In this document: positions 54,012 to 63,673 of the stretch, piece after piece
Numbering within the stretch: position 1 is the stretch's first letter
Layout of the letters: each line of letters opens with the position of its first letter
Assembly (NCBI RefSeq): GCF_002097535.1
Contig: NZ_CP020772.1
Coordinates: forward strand, 2,294,001 to 2,358,000
DNA from: Halobacillus mangrovi
GTDB taxonomy: Bacteria > Bacillota > Bacilli > Bacillales > Halobacillaceae
Length of the DNA: 64,000 nt
Direction of reading: 5' to 3'
Notes under the pieces: generated by a model
What the model saw: the letters and a program-made list of their open reading frames with translations, nothing else
Told to the model about the DNA's origin: nothing
The model's database searches: none
Position numbers and translations under genes: made by a program

Positions 54012-55187
54012 TTACAGTATGTTCAATTTCTTCCCGACTTTTTCAAAAGCATCAAGTGCTTCTTGTAATTCTTCTTTAGAATGTTCGGCTGTTACAATCG
54101 TTCGAATTCTGCCTTTCCCTCGTGGGACAGTCGGAAAGACAATCCCTTGCGCGAAAACACCCTCTTCGAAAAGTTCATCAGAGAATTTGTGTGTAAGTGC
54201 GTCGTCTCCGATCATTACTGGAGTTACCGGGGTCTCACTAATTCCTGTATCAAACCCGAGGTCATTTAATCCGTCCTTAAAGAATTTCGTGTTATCCCAA
54301 AGTTTTTCAATCAGCTCTGGCTCGTTTAAAAGTACGTCAATGGCAGCATCGTTAGCAGCTGTAACTGCAGGCGGATGAGAAGTACTAAACAAGAACGGAC
54401 GCCCTTTGTGAATTAAGTAATCTCTTAATGTCTTCGTACTTGCTACATAACCTCCGAGTACTCCAATCGCCTTACTTAACGTACCAACTTGGATATGTAC
54501 TCGCCCATCTAGATTAAAATGATTTACTGTACCCCGGCCATTATCACCAAGTACGCCACTTGCATGAGCATCATCGACCATAATTAGCGCATTATACTTC
54601 TCGGCAAGTTCTACGATTTCAGGCAGAGGGGCTATGTTACCGTCCATAGAGAAGACTCCGTCTGTAACAACAAGACGTGTACGATAATCTGAACTTGCTT
54701 TTAATGCTTCTTCAAGAGACTCCATGTCAACGTGTTTATAAATCTTACGGTCGGCCTTCGTTAAGCGAATCCCATCAATAATAGAAGCGTGGTTCAATTC
54801 ATCCGAAATGACAACGTCTTCTTTTCCAAGGATAGAGGATAAGACACCCTGGTTAGTAGTGAAGCCAGATTGGAAAACGAGTGCCGCTTCTGTATGCTTA
54901 AATTTTGCAAGCTTCTCTTCAAAATCTTCATGCATCTTAAGCGTACCCGCGATCGTACGAACAGACCCTGTTCCTACCCCATACTCCTGATTCGCTCGAT
55001 CGGCTGCTTCTTTCATTTTAGGGTGAGAAGTAAGACCTAGATAGTTATTGGAAGATAGCTGGATGACTTCTTTTCCTTTGATCTTCACCTTAGATCCTTG
55101 GGCAGATTCTAAAGGAATCAGTTGTCTAAATGTTCCTTCATTCTTCATTTCGTCTAATTGTTCTTGTAAATATTCAAAGCCTTTCAT
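54012..55187 (-). CDS. kbl: Glycine C-acetyltransferase (2-amino-3-ketobutyrate CoA ligase)
   Basis: A PLP enzyme that cleaves 2-amino-3-oxobutanoate with CoA to glycine and acetyl-CoA, the second step of threonine breakdown. It is 391 aa. It has [38 protein letters not shown] and the PLP lysine in [13 protein letters not shown], then SAM-independent alpha-oxoamine synthase C-terminal [12 protein letters not shown]. It follows tdh by 21 bp, forming the threonine degradation operon. Confidence 0.96.
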   Translation of the reverse strand: MKGFEYLQEQLDEMKNEGTFRQLIPLESAQGSKVKIKGKEVIQLSSNNYLGLTSHPKMKEAADRANQEYGVGTGSVRTIAGTLKMHEDFEEKLAKFKHTEAALVFQSGFTTNQGVLSSILGKEDVVISDELNHASIIDGIRLTKADRKIYKHVDMESLEEALKASSDYRTRLVVTDGVFSMDGNIAPLPEIVELAEKYNALIMVDDAHASGVLGDNGRGTVNHFNLDGRVHIQVGTLSKAIGVLGGYVASTKTLRDYLIHKGRPFLFSTSHPPAVTAANDAAIDVLLNEPELIEKLWDNTKFFKDGLNDLGFDTGISETPVTPVMIGDDALTHKFSDELFEEGVFAQGIVFPTVPRGKGRIRTIVTAEHSKEELQEALDAFEKVGKKLNIL

Positions 55188-55208
55188 AAAAGAAATCCTC
55201 CTCCAGTT

Positions 55209-56249
55209 TTATGGGTGCAGTACAACTTTTCCACATTTTCCTTGATTCATCAATTCAAAGCCTTTTTCAAACTCATCCAGCTTCAAATGATGAGTAATCA
55301 TTGGTTTAACATTAACCTGGCCGGAATGAAGAAGTCTTGACACTTGCTGCCAGGTTTCATACATTTTACGACCAGTAATTCCCTGCACTTCTACACCTTT
55401 AAATACGATATCGTTCGTAACATCAAGGCTCACTCTTTTTGTCGGTAGGCTGAGTATGGAAACCCTTCCTCCGTTTGTGATCATTTTGAAGCCTTGATCC
55501 ATAGCCACGGGATGTCCGCTCATTTCGCAAACGACATCTACACCATGCCCGTTTGTCAGGCTTCTCGCTTTTTCTACAGGGTCTTCCTCACCTGAGTGGA
55601 TGGCAGCCGTTGCTCCCATTTCTTCAGCCAGTTGCAAGCGATATGGGTTTAAATCAAATGCTAATACTTGAGAAGCGCCAGCAGCTTTAGCAACACCAAC
55701 TGCCATCAGTCCGATCGGTCCGCAACCAATAATCGCGACAGATTTTCCAGCTACATCACCGTTAAGGACTGTATGTACAGCATTCCCCATCGGTTCTTGA
55801 ATAGATGCGATATCTGTCGGCATGTTATCAGGGTTTTTCCAAAGGTTGCTTGCTGGAAGTGCTACATATTCTGCAAAACACCCTTGAGTGTCGACACCAA
55901 TAATCTTAGTATTTTCGCAGATATGAAATTTACCCATTAAGCACTGTGGACAATGTCCGCAAACCAAATGGGTTTCTGCACTGACATAATCCCCTATAGA
56001 GAAGTTGTTAACTTTTTCGCCAACTTCTACAATTTCTCCTGCAAATTCGTGTCCAAATACGTATGGAGGCTGAACGCGACTTGCGGACCACTCATCCCAG
56101 TTATAAATGTGTACATCCGTTCCACATATGGAAGTAGCCTTAACTCGTATCAGCACTTCATCTTCTTTGATAGAAGGAATCTCAACTTCCTTTAATTCCG
56201 CTCCAACTCCTCTACGATGTTTGACGATTGCTTTCATTGTTCCATTCAC
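55209..56249 (-). CDS. tdh: L-threonine 3-dehydrogenase
   Basis: A zinc-dependent, NAD-linked medium-chain dehydrogenase that oxidises threonine to 2-amino-3-oxobutanoate. It is 346 aa. It has the catalytic-zinc ligands in ATSICGTDVHIYNWDEW and FGHEFAGEIVE, the structural-zinc cysteines in CGHCPQCLMGKFHIC, and the Rossmann IIGCGPIGLMAVG. The start is the GTG at 56249, 8 bases after TAGGAG. An in-frame GTG three codons earlier abuts the site. It is the first gene of tdh-kbl. The gap to spoVS (56259-56496) has only the spoVS terminator. Confidence 0.96.
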   Translation of the reverse strand: MNGTMKAIVKHRRGVGAELKEVEIPSIKEDEVLIRVKATSICGTDVHIYNWDEWSASRVQPPYVFGHEFAGEIVEVGEKVNNFSIGDYVSAETHLVCGHCPQCLMGKFHICENTKIIGVDTQGCFAEYVALPASNLWKNPDNMPTDIASIQEPMGNAVHTVLNGDVAGKSVAIIGCGPIGLMAVGVAKAAGASQVLAFDLNPYRLQLAEEMGATAAIHSGEEDPVEKARSLTNGHGVDVVCEMSGHPVAMDQGFKMITNGGRVSILSLPTKRVSLDVTNDIVFKGVEVQGITGRKMYETWQQVSRLLHSGQVNVKPMITHHLKLDEFEKGFELMNQGKCGKVVLHP

Positions 56250-56432
56250 AGTGAACACTCCTAATCTATTATAAAACCTCTATATAAACAATACTAACAT
56301 GAATTTAAATTATATCAAGTGAGTTTGTCCACTCTGAAAGGACATACGATTATCTCATTTGCTTCTCACGGATATGTGTTTTTGTATGCGTTTAAGAGAG
56401 CGCAATCAATACGTTGAATTTGATATTTTGGC

Positions 56433-56467
56433 ATCAAAAAAACCGCACTCTATTTTAGAGTACGGTT
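56433..56467 (-). terminator. Terminator of spoVS
   Basis: AACCGTACTCT pairs with AGAGTGCGGTT (one mismatch), followed by T7 on the minus strand. Confidence 0.9.
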
Positions 56468-56496
56468 GCTTGTATGAAGGTAGGGCGACTAATTAA

Positions 56497-56757
56497 CTAC
56501 CGAGGTTCGACAATCAACTTAATTGCCGTGCGTTCCTCCTCATCAATCATAATGTCGGTAAAGGCAGGAATACAAATTAAATCCATCCCACTAGGGGCTA
56601 CAAATCCTCTGGCTATCGCAACCGCTTTGACCGCCTGATTAAGCGCACCTGCACCTATCGCTTGAATTTCAGCAGTACCGCGTTCTCTTACTACGTTTGC
56701 CAAAGCTCCTGCTACTGAATTAGGTACGGATTTAGCTGATACTTTTAATACTTCCAT
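56497..56757 (-). CDS. spoVS: Stage V sporulation protein S
   Basis: An 86-aa Alba-like small protein, extremely conserved: MEVLKVSAKSVPNSVAGALA, then IQAIGAGALNQAVKAVAIAR and DLICIPAFTDI. It is needed for progression past stage V of sporulation and affects septum formation in B. subtilis, with the molecular role unknown. The ATG at 56757 has AAGGAGG 8 bases upstream. An in-frame start 18 bases earlier lies on that site. It follows ymdB after 110 bp. Confidence 0.97.
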   Translation of the reverse strand: MEVLKVSAKSVPNSVAGALANVVRERGTAEIQAIGAGALNQAVKAVAIARGFVAPSGMDLICIPAFTDIMIDEEERTAIKLIVEPR

Positions 56758-56867
56758 TACTAGCTCCTCCTTCAATCACTATAGTTGTTCCATAACTACT
56801 ATATTCCTGGAGATGTAGAATATTACCTTTTTCCATTATGAATCAATTTGTCACAAAATTCAAATAA

Positions 56868-57665
56868 TCATTCGAAGAAGGGATGGTCGTCATTGATTAA
56901 TATACGCTGAACTTTTTTTGCCTGCCCCGACTTCTCATCTACATCTACCAAAAATCCGCTTAGTTGTGCTCTTCCCTTTTTTGGAACTTCAAAACGTACT
57001 GGTAGATTTGTAAGAAAGCGCTTAATCACTGCTTCTCGATCCATACCTAAAATTTCGTCATAAGGACCAGTCATGCCAACATCTGTTATATAAGCTGTTC
57101 CTCCTGGTAAAATTCTCTCATCAGCTGTTTGAACATGGGTGTGAGTTCCCACATTTGCGCTAACTCGTCCATCCACATACCAGCCCATAGCCTGCTTTTC
57201 ACTCGTAGTCTCAGCATGAAAATCAAGGAAGATGATAGAGGTTCGTTTTTTAGCTTCTTCTATTAGTTCATCTACTTTTCTGAAGGGATCATCATTGGGG
57301 GCTAAGAACGTGCGTCCTTGGAGGTTGATGACAGCGACCTCTCCCTTAGGAGTTTTCACAAAAGTCATTCCCTTTCCTGGCGTGCCTTCAGGAAAATTGG
57401 CAGGACGGACAAGGTAATCAGCATCGTCTATAAAATCAAAAATTTCTTTTTTGTCCCATGCATGGTTTCCAAGAGTGACGGCCTGCGCTCCTTTTTCAAG
57501 AAATCTTCGATAGATTTTCTCGGTAATCCCTTTCCCTGATGCAGCATTTTCACCATTGACGATCGTGACTGCCGGCTGATACTTTTGCTTCAGTTTTGGT
57601 ACATATTCGTCAATCATATCTCTTCCTGGAGAACCTACTACATCTCCGATAAATAAAATTCTCAT
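56868..57665 (-). CDS. ymdB: Metallophosphodiesterase YmdB
   Basis: A 265-aa calcineurin-like phosphoesterase of the YmdB family. It has FIGDVVGSPGRDMIDEYVP, IVNGENAASGKGIT, TLGNHAWDKKEI and VGTHTHVQTADERILPGGTA, which supply the two-metal site. In B. subtilis it hydrolyses cyclic nucleotides in vitro and affects the choice between motility and biofilm through SlrR. It lies 94 bp after rny, with a hairpin between. Confidence 0.96.
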   Translation of the reverse strand: MRILFIGDVVGSPGRDMIDEYVPKLKQKYQPAVTIVNGENAASGKGITEKIYRRFLEKGAQAVTLGNHAWDKKEIFDFIDDADYLVRPANFPEGTPGKGMTFVKTPKGEVAVINLQGRTFLAPNDDPFRKVDELIEEAKKRTSIIFLDFHAETTSEKQAMGWYVDGRVSANVGTHTHVQTADERILPGGTAYITDVGMTGPYDEILGMDREAVIKRFLTNLPVRFEVPKKGRAQLSGFLVDVDEKSGQAKKVQRILINDDHPFFE

Positions 57666-57729
57666 AATCGATTCCTTTCTATGTCTTTTACTAAATAGTG
57701 ATTTGCAAAAGGATTTGTCTTTAAACAGA

Positions 57730-57758
57730 AATGAAGCGGCCTAGGGCCGCTTCATCAT
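57730..57758 (-). terminator. Hairpin between rny and ymdB
   Basis: GAAGCGGCC pairs with GGCCGCTTC around a tight loop, with only a weak T run after it on the minus strand. It may be a partial terminator or an RNA-stability stem. Confidence 0.6.
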
Positions 57759-57759
57759 A

Positions 57760-59322
57760 TTATTTCGCATACTCCACAGAACGTGTTTCACGAATCACTG
57801 TTACTTTAATATGACCTGGATAATCGAGTTCTCCCTCGATTCGGTTTCGAATATCTCGTGCTAATCTAGTAGCTTCAAGATCATCAATTTCATCAGGGCG
57901 AACCATAATTCTCACTTCACGACCTGCCTGAATAGCAAAGGACTTCTCAACCCCATCATAGGATTCGGAGATTTCTTCAAGTTTTTCAAGGCGCTTAATG
58001 TAATTCTCAAGCGTCTCACTTCTTGCTCCTGGGCGTGCCGCTGATAGAGCATCAGCCGCCGCAACTAATACGGATATGATAGAAGTTGGTTCCTCATCAC
58101 CGTGGTGGGAAGCAATCGCATTGATGACGGTGTCATTTTCTTTGTATTTCGTTGCTAGTTCTTTACCAATCTCAACGTGGCTGCCTTCAACCTCATGGTC
58201 GATAGCTTTTCCAATATCATGCAGCAAGCCTGCTCGACGCGCGAGCATTTCGTCTTCTCCTAACTCTGCAGCTAATAAACCTGATAAGTAGGCTACCTCT
58301 GTAGAGTGTTTTAAGACGTTCTGGCCATAACTTGTACGATATTTCAAGCGACCAAGGATTTTGATTAGGTCTGGGTGAAGTCCGTGAACTCCCACTTCGA
58401 AAGTAGTTTGTTCGCCAACTTCGCGAATGTAGTCATCTACCTCACGACGTGATTTATCCACCATCTCTTCGATTCGGGCTGGGTGAATTCTTCCGTCCTG
58501 GACAAGTTTCTCGAGAGCCATTCGAGCTGTTTCTCTTCGAATTGGATCAAATCCTGAGAGAATAACAGCTTCCGGCGTATCGTCGATAATTAAATCAATC
58601 CCTGTCAACGTTTCCAATGTGCGGATGTTACGGCCCTCACGTCCAATGATTCGGCCTTTCATCTCATCGTTTGGAAGGTTGACAACAGAAACCGTCGTTT
58701 CTGCGACATGATCAGCAGCACATCGTTGCAGGGCCAGTGAAAGAATGCTTTTCGCTTTCTTATCTGCTTCTTCTTTCGCACGATTTTCTGCTTCTTTAAT
58801 CATTAGAGCTGACTCATGCGATACTTCCTGCTCCACTCGTTCGAGTATGATCTGTTTCGCCTGGTCTGATGTCAAGCCTGAAATCCGTTCAAGCTCGGTT
58901 TGCTGTTCTTGAAGCATAGCTTTCACTTTGCTTTCCATTTCTTCAATTTGTTGTTGTCTCTCGGCAAGAGCTCCTTCTTTCTTTTCGAGTGAAAGATCAC
59001 GCTGGTCAAGCGTTCCACTCTTACGATCAAGATTCTCTTCTTTCTGTGTTAAACGATTTTCAGTTTTCTGCAGTTCCATGCGGCGTTCACGAATTTCGTT
59101 CTCCGCTTCTTGACGAAATTTCTGATTTTCTTCTTTGGCTTCAAGAAGAGCTTCTTTTTTCGCTGATTCAGCATTGCGTCGACCTTCTTCCACAATCTGT
59201 TTGGCAAGCTCTTCAGCGCTGGAAATTTTCGCCTCCGCAATCGATTTCCGAATAAGATAACCAACAACAGAACCGACGATGAGGGCAAGCAAAATGAAGA
59301 TGAGCGAGGATATTAAATCCAT
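57760..59322 (-). CDS. rny: Ribonuclease Y
   Basis: A 520-aa membrane-tethered endoribonuclease that starts mRNA decay in Bacillus. The N-terminal membrane segment ([19 protein letters not shown]) is followed by a long coiled coil (about residues 27-190). Then come a KH domain with [20 protein letters not shown] and an HD domain with [20 protein letters not shown] and [12 protein letters not shown]. Its stimulating partner RicA is encoded nearby. The gap to recA contains only the recA terminator and AT-rich sequence. Confidence 0.98.
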   Translation of the reverse strand: MDLISSLIFILLALIVGSVVGYLIRKSIAEAKISSAEELAKQIVEEGRRNAESAKKEALLEAKEENQKFRQEAENEIRERRMELQKTENRLTQKEENLDRKSGTLDQRDLSLEKKEGALAERQQQIEEMESKVKAMLQEQQTELERISGLTSDQAKQIILERVEQEVSHESALMIKEAENRAKEEADKKAKSILSLALQRCAADHVAETTVSVVNLPNDEMKGRIIGREGRNIRTLETLTGIDLIIDDTPEAVILSGFDPIRRETARMALEKLVQDGRIHPARIEEMVDKSRREVDDYIREVGEQTTFEVGVHGLHPDLIKILGRLKYRTSYGQNVLKHSTEVAYLSGLLAAELGEDEMLARRAGLLHDIGKAIDHEVEGSHVEIGKELATKYKENDTVINAIASHHGDEEPTSIISVLVAAADALSAARPGARSETLENYIKRLEKLEEISESYDGVEKSFAIQAGREVRIMVRPDEIDDLEATRLARDIRNRIEGELDYPGHIKVTVIRETRSVEYAK

Positions 59323-59570
59323 ATTTTCACCTCCTCTTGCTATGAACTTGGTCCGTTTGTCGGTAGTTACAAACGATTCATTTTCAGTTTCATTTAGTTA
59401 AAATAAGGGTATAAAGATGAAAATGATACACATTCATTTTATGCTTGACTATGCGTAATGTCAAGGAATCGTCAAATCTATCCTTCGACTATTTTGAAAT
59501 ATTTAAAACTATCAGTCTTTTCCCGTTCCTATTATAGAGTTTCAATGGTAGCAATACCTTTATAAGATAA

Positions 59571-59610
59571 CAAAAAGAGCAGGGCCAATGAATGACTCTG
59601 CTCTTTTTAT
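59571..59610 (-). terminator. Terminator of recA
   Basis: AAAAAGAGCAG pairs perfectly with CTGCTCTTTTT around a 16-base loop, with T runs on both strands. Confidence 0.88.
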
Positions 59611-59617
59611 AATGGGA

Positions 59618-60658
59618 TTATACGTCGAGGGTTTCTTGACTTTCCGCATTCGAGGCATTTCCGTCTTCATCATACTCCATGCCATAGTGTTCACGGATTA
59701 AGCGTTTCACTTCATCATATACTTCCGCATTTTCTTTTAAGAACTGCTTCGCATTTTCTCGACCTTGTCCCAGGCGTTCATCATTGTAGGAATACCACGA
59801 ACCGCTCTTCTGGATGAGATCAAGGTCTGTACCGATATCAAGCAGTTCCCCTTCTCTTGAAATTCCTTCTCCATACATGATATCAACTTCAGCCTGTTTG
59901 AATGGAGGAGCCACTTTATTTTTAACAACTTTCAATCTCGTTTTATTCCCCACCATTTCATTTCCTTGTTTCAAAGTTTCTGCACGGCGGACCTCAAGGC
60001 GAACAGAAGAATAGAATTTTAGTGCACGCCCGCCAGGAGTCGTTTCAGGGTTTCCGAACATGACACCAACTTTTTCACGAATTTGGTTAATGAAAATAGC
60101 CGTCGTTTTTGACTTGTTTATTGCACCGGAAAGCTTACGAAGAGCCTGGGACATCAGACGTGCTTGCAGTCCAACGTGAGCGTCTCCCATTTCCCCTTCA
60201 ATCTCAGCCTTAGGCACAAGTGCAGCTACGGAGTCAATAACGACCATATCTACAGCACCACTGCGAACTAGAGCTTCTGCAATCTCTAAAGCTTGTTCAC
60301 CAGTATCTGGTTGTGATAGTAACAGCTCATCTATATTAACCCCTAAGTTTCGAGCATAAACAGGATCTAGTGCGTGCTCAGCGTCGATAAACGCTGCTTG
60401 ACCACCTTTACGCTGTGCTTCCGCAATGGCATGCAGCGCTACCGTCGTTTTACCAGAAGATTCTGGCCCATAAATTTCTACGATTCTGCCACGAGGATAC
60501 CCTCCAACACCTAACGCGACATCCAACGCAAGCGACCCGCTCGGAACGGTATTAACTTTCTGTTCAGCGTTTTCTCCCAATTTCATAATGGAACCTTTGC
60601 CGAATTGCTTCTCTATCTGACGTAAAGCCATATCTAATGCTTGTTTACGATCACTCAT
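59618..60658 (-). CDS. recA: Recombinase RecA
   Basis: The central strand-exchange protein and co-protease for LexA. It is 346 aa. It has [16 protein letters not shown] at the N terminus, Walker [13 protein letters not shown] (residues about 65-76), [20 protein letters not shown] (Walker B and loop L1), and [20 protein letters not shown] (loop L2). The acidic C-terminal tail has [14 protein letters not shown]. It sits behind a good promoter with a LexA box and downstream of cinA, as in most Firmicutes. Confidence 0.99.
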   Translation of the reverse strand: MSDRKQALDMALRQIEKQFGKGSIMKLGENAEQKVNTVPSGSLALDVALGVGGYPRGRIVEIYGPESSGKTTVALHAIAEAQRKGGQAAFIDAEHALDPVYARNLGVNIDELLLSQPDTGEQALEIAEALVRSGAVDMVVIDSVAALVPKAEIEGEMGDAHVGLQARLMSQALRKLSGAINKSKTTAIFINQIREKVGVMFGNPETTPGGRALKFYSSVRLEVRRAETLKQGNEMVGNKTRLKVVKNKVAPPFKQAEVDIMYGEGISREGELLDIGTDLDLIQKSGSWYSYNDERLGQGRENAKQFLKENAEVYDEVKRLIREHYGMEYDEDGNASNAESQETLDV

Positions 60659-60688
60659 ACTATACCGCCTTTCAAAATTTCTACTCCT

Positions 60689-60740
60689 ATCATAACTTGT
60701 TTTTTTCGGTTTGCCAACTAAAAAAGCGAATAAATGTTCC
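60689..60740 (-). promoter_or_regulatory. recA promoter with LexA box
   Basis: TTGGCA, a 17-bp spacer and TATGAT (60689-60717, minus strand). Just upstream at 60727-60740 lies GGAACATTTATTCG, a LexA-type box with the same C-to-T change known from B. subtilis recA. Confidence 0.8.
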
Positions 60741-60813
60741 CTTTTTTTATAAAATAAACATGCGATACTTCAAATTTCCCTATAAGAAATTTGAAATACC
60801 GCATGGATTTATA

Positions 60814-62061
60814 CTATGAACTTGCTTTTTTAAGTTTGTGGAATAGCAATTCATACCCTTTCTTAACTGCCCTGTTTCGAATCTTCTCACGGCTTCCATC
60901 AAAATAGTAATGCTCTACAATCGGCTTCTCATCACAATATTGAAGACCAATGAAAACATTTCCCGGCTGATGGCCTTCACTCGGATCAGGGCCAGCTACA
61001 CCAGTAAAACTGACGGTAATATCTGCCTGAAGCAAATGCTGAGCATTCAGGGCCATGACCTCCGCACATTCATAGCTAATCGTTCCAAATTCTTTAATAA
61101 TAAAATTTGGAACTTGGATGACCTGCTCTTTTGTTTCGGGAGTATAAGCAACCAGGCTTCCTTGACACACAGAGGAAGCCCCTGGCAGTGAGATCATTTT
61201 TTCTATGAACCTACCCCCTGTCAGACTCTCTGCAGCGCCGAGTGTAAGTCCTTGCTCTTTGAGGAGGTCCCGTACTCTGGATTCAATGGCAACTTCATCA
61301 CTTCCATAATAATAGCTTCCTACTCTTTGAAGCACAGCATCTTTTATAGACGCAACTTTTTCACGGGCTTCCTGATCAGATTCACCTGTAGCTGTCAAGC
61401 GCAGTGATACTTCCCCTTCACTAGCAAGGGGCGCAAGTGTAGGGTTTTTCTGCTCGTAAATCAGGTCAGACAATTCATCTTCAAGTGCCGATTCCCCAAT
61501 CCCGATAAATCGCATCATTTCTGAGACGATTTCCGATTTTAGGTCGAAGACATTACGAAAATAAGGGAGAACACGCTGCTCCATCAACATTTTCATCTCT
61601 GATGGCACGCCAGGCAAGAACACCCACACTTTACCAGCTGCCTCAACGATCTGGCCCGGCGCCATCCCTTCGTCATTTTGGAGTACACTCGCACCTGATA
61701 AGACAAGCGCCTGCTTTTTATTATTTTCTGTCATTGTTCTATTGTTTTTTTCGTAATACATTTGAATTCTTTCCATCGAAACTGCATCTTCCATGAGGTC
61801 TTGATTTAAGACGTCTTTGGCTGCATCTCTTGTCAAATCATCTTCCGTTGGTCCAAGCCCACCTGTGACTACTATGAGATCAGATCGACTTTGGGCAAGT
61901 TGGAAAGTATCTTTGACACGTTCTAAATTATCTCCCACGACACTGTGACGATAAACAGGAATTCCTATGGTGGCTAACTTTTGTGAGATCCACTGGGCAT
62001 TAGTATTAGGAATTTGACCAAGTAATAGCTCTGTTCCGACTGCAACGATTTCTGCATTCAT
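60814..62061 (-). CDS. cinA: CinA family protein (competence/damage-inducible; NMN amidase type)
   Basis: A 415-aa two-domain protein. The N-terminal MoCF-like (COG1058) domain has VAVGTELLLGQIPNTNAQWI, then VVTGGLGPTEDDLTRDA. The C-terminal CinA/PncC domain (about residues 255-410) has AAESLTGGRFIEKMISLPGA and GVAGPDPSEGHQPG. Members recycle pyridine nucleotides (NMN deamidase, ADP-ribose pyrophosphatase). In some species the gene is cotranscribed with recA during competence. Its start overlaps the pgsA stop by 4 bases. Confidence 0.96.
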   Translation of the reverse strand: MNAEIVAVGTELLLGQIPNTNAQWISQKLATIGIPVYRHSVVGDNLERVKDTFQLAQSRSDLIVVTGGLGPTEDDLTRDAAKDVLNQDLMEDAVSMERIQMYYEKNNRTMTENNKKQALVLSGASVLQNDEGMAPGQIVEAAGKVWVFLPGVPSEMKMLMEQRVLPYFRNVFDLKSEIVSEMMRFIGIGESALEDELSDLIYEQKNPTLAPLASEGEVSLRLTATGESDQEAREKVASIKDAVLQRVGSYYYGSDEVAIESRVRDLLKEQGLTLGAAESLTGGRFIEKMISLPGASSVCQGSLVAYTPETKEQVIQVPNFIIKEFGTISYECAEVMALNAQHLLQADITVSFTGVAGPDPSEGHQPGNVFIGLQYCDEKPIVEHYYFDGSREKIRNRAVKKGYELLFHKLKKASS

Positions 62062-62636
62062 TTTGAATCTCTCATAACGTGCCAGTTTTTTTGGAAATAT
62101 TCATACCCAGAATAGACAGTAATAATAAGAGCCAAATACAGAACAATCGTTCCAAGCGGGAAACCTACAAAAGCAAACGGCCAGTTATGGAGCAGCAATA
62201 TGGATATAGCAATAATCTGAATCCAAGTTTTTAATTTACCCATTTGACTGGCAGCAAGCACTGAACCTTCTCCAGCAGCAACAAGTCGAAGTCCAGTTAC
62301 AGCAAACTCACGGCTGATGATCGCGATAACGATCCATGCAGGAGCGAGCCCTATTTCTACAAGCAGAATTAAGGCTGCACTGACAAGCAGCTTATCAGCT
62401 AGAGGATCGAGAAACTTACCCAAATTTGTTACTAGGTTATATTTTCTTGCAATGTACCCATCAATCCAGTCCGTTGTAGAAGCAATAATGAATAGAATTG
62501 CACCGGCAAGGTGGGAAACAGGTAGTTCAGCCTCTCCCATTTGGAATGTTCCCCAGTTAAACGGAACACTCATCAAAATAATAAAAATTGGGATGAGAAG
62601 AATTCTTGAAATCGTAATTTTGTTTGGCAAATTCAT
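62058..62636 (-). CDS. pgsA: CDP-diacylglycerol-glycerol-3-phosphate 3-phosphatidyltransferase
   Basis: Makes phosphatidylglycerol phosphate, the committed step of acidic phospholipid synthesis at the membrane. It is 192 aa with about five membrane segments. The CDP-alcohol phosphotransferase motif D-x2-D-G-x2-A-R-x8-G-x3-D-x3-D is complete between DWIDGYIARKYN and GKFLDPLADK (residues about 58-83). CAGGAG precedes the ATG. It overlaps cinA by 4 bases and follows an unusual hairpin leader after rodZ. Confidence 0.97.
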   Translation of the reverse strand: MNLPNKITISRILLIPIFIILMSVPFNWGTFQMGEAELPVSHLAGAILFIIASTTDWIDGYIARKYNLVTNLGKFLDPLADKLLVSAALILLVEIGLAPAWIVIAIISREFAVTGLRLVAAGEGSVLAASQMGKLKTWIQIIAISILLLHNWPFAFVGFPLGTIVLYLALIITVYSGYEYFQKNWHVMRDSK

Positions 62637-62663
62637 AATTTCACACTCCTGAAATCAAATACG

Positions 62664-62730
62664 TAAAGGCTGTCCAAAGAGACATAGAAGAAAACAGTTC
62701 TTCTGTCATCCCATGCTCCGGACAGCCTTA
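62664..62730 (-). promoter_or_regulatory. Structured leader between rodZ and pgsA
   Basis: ATAAGGCTGTCC (62719-62730, minus reading) pairs with GGACAGCCTTTA-side sequence (62664-62675). Inside lies a second stem, GACAGAAGAAC with GTTTTCTTCTATGTC-type pairing. No T run follows, so it is not a simple terminator. Its end is 27 bp before pgsA. Confidence 0.5.
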
Positions 62731-62738
62731 TCATAATC

Positions 62739-63653
62739 TTATTCCTTGAAGTTGAGCAAGAGTTTTTGTGTAGAAAGTTCCTTATTTGGAAATTCCACTT
62801 CTTGATCATTGACTTTAACCGTTGTGCCAGGGGCATTACCGGTCTTGATGTAGAGCTGTTCTTTCCCACTCAGTTCTACTGTAATCGGCGATTTATCGAT
62901 CGTATATTCTATCGGTTGAATCAGATTTTCGCCATTTTTAGGCGCATGTACTTCAAGGTAGCTTGTTCCTGTTAATTCAATGGTAAGAGTGCCTTCTTTT
63001 ACGCCTGACACTTCAAACACATGTTCAGGAAAACCTCCTGATCCTTCTTCTACAAGATTCATTTCAACTTCTGGCTTTTCTTCAGCCTGATCTTGCTCTT
63101 TTTCAGCGGATTGATCTTCATCAGATGCTCCATCAGACGGTGCATCTTCCTCTTCTTTTTGTCCCTCTTCTGAAGAATCATCTTCGGAATCTGCAGGCAC
63201 AAAAACTTCATCACTAGATTCTGAAGTGTCTTGAGCTTTACCATTTTCAGATGAATCATTGTTCAAAAGGAAGAACCATACCATAAATAAAGTACCAACA
63301 ATGACCAGTAGCGTCAGCAAGCTAGGAAACACCCTGGAGCCTCCGGATGCTTTTGCAGTCGTTTCTTTTCTTGTTTTTTGCACACGGCTGTATTGGATCG
63401 CCTCTTCATCTTCATAAGTGGGGAGTTCTCCTTTATGTTCCTCCATCACTTGTTCGGGATCAAGGCCGACTGCTGCTGCATATTCTCTTATAAATGCTCT
63501 CGTATAAAATTTACCAGGAAGAACTTTAAACTCGTTGTTCTCAATGGCTTGCAGATAGCGCTTCTGTATCTTAGTATTCTCCTGTACTTCTTCTAAAGAA
63601 AGTCCCTTAGACTCCCGTGCCTCTCTCAGTCTAGAGCCAATATCCATCTCCAT
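62739..63653 (-). CDS. rodZ: RodZ-like protein (YmfM), HTH plus membrane span
   Basis: A 304-aa bitopic protein linked to cell-shape control through MreB. The N-terminal XRE-type HTH (residues about 4-68) begins GSRLREARESKGLSLEEVQE, then TKIQKRYLQAIENNEF. A basic juxtamembrane stretch and one membrane span (VFPSLLTLLVIVGTLFMVWF, about 106-125) follow. Next are a very acidic, Ser/Asp/Glu-rich extracellular linker (about 130-200) and a C-terminal DUF4115 domain. The long acidic linker fits a salt-adapted envelope. The ATG at 63653 is chosen, with GGTG 6 bases upstream. A GTG or the second ATG nearby is possible. Confidence 0.93.
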   Translation of the reverse strand: MEMDIGSRLREARESKGLSLEEVQENTKIQKRYLQAIENNEFKVLPGKFYTRAFIREYAAAVGLDPEQVMEEHKGELPTYEDEEAIQYSRVQKTRKETTAKASGGSRVFPSLLTLLVIVGTLFMVWFFLLNNDSSENGKAQDTSESSDEVFVPADSEDDSSEEGQKEEEDAPSDGASDEDQSAEKEQDQAEEKPEVEMNLVEEGSGGFPEHVFEVSGVKEGTLTIELTGTSYLEVHAPKNGENLIQPIEYTIDKSPITVELSGKEQLYIKTGNAPGTTVKVNDQEVEFPNKELSTQKLLLNFKE

Positions 63654-63673
63654 GTATAACACCATCCATCGTA

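Noticed and set aside
53725..54378. A 217-codon reading frame on the plus strand
   Set aside because: It lies opposite the 5' end of miaB, the intergenic terminator and the 3' end of kbl, has low-complexity Ser/Phe-rich translation and no ribosome binding site. It is a shadow of the minus-strand genes.
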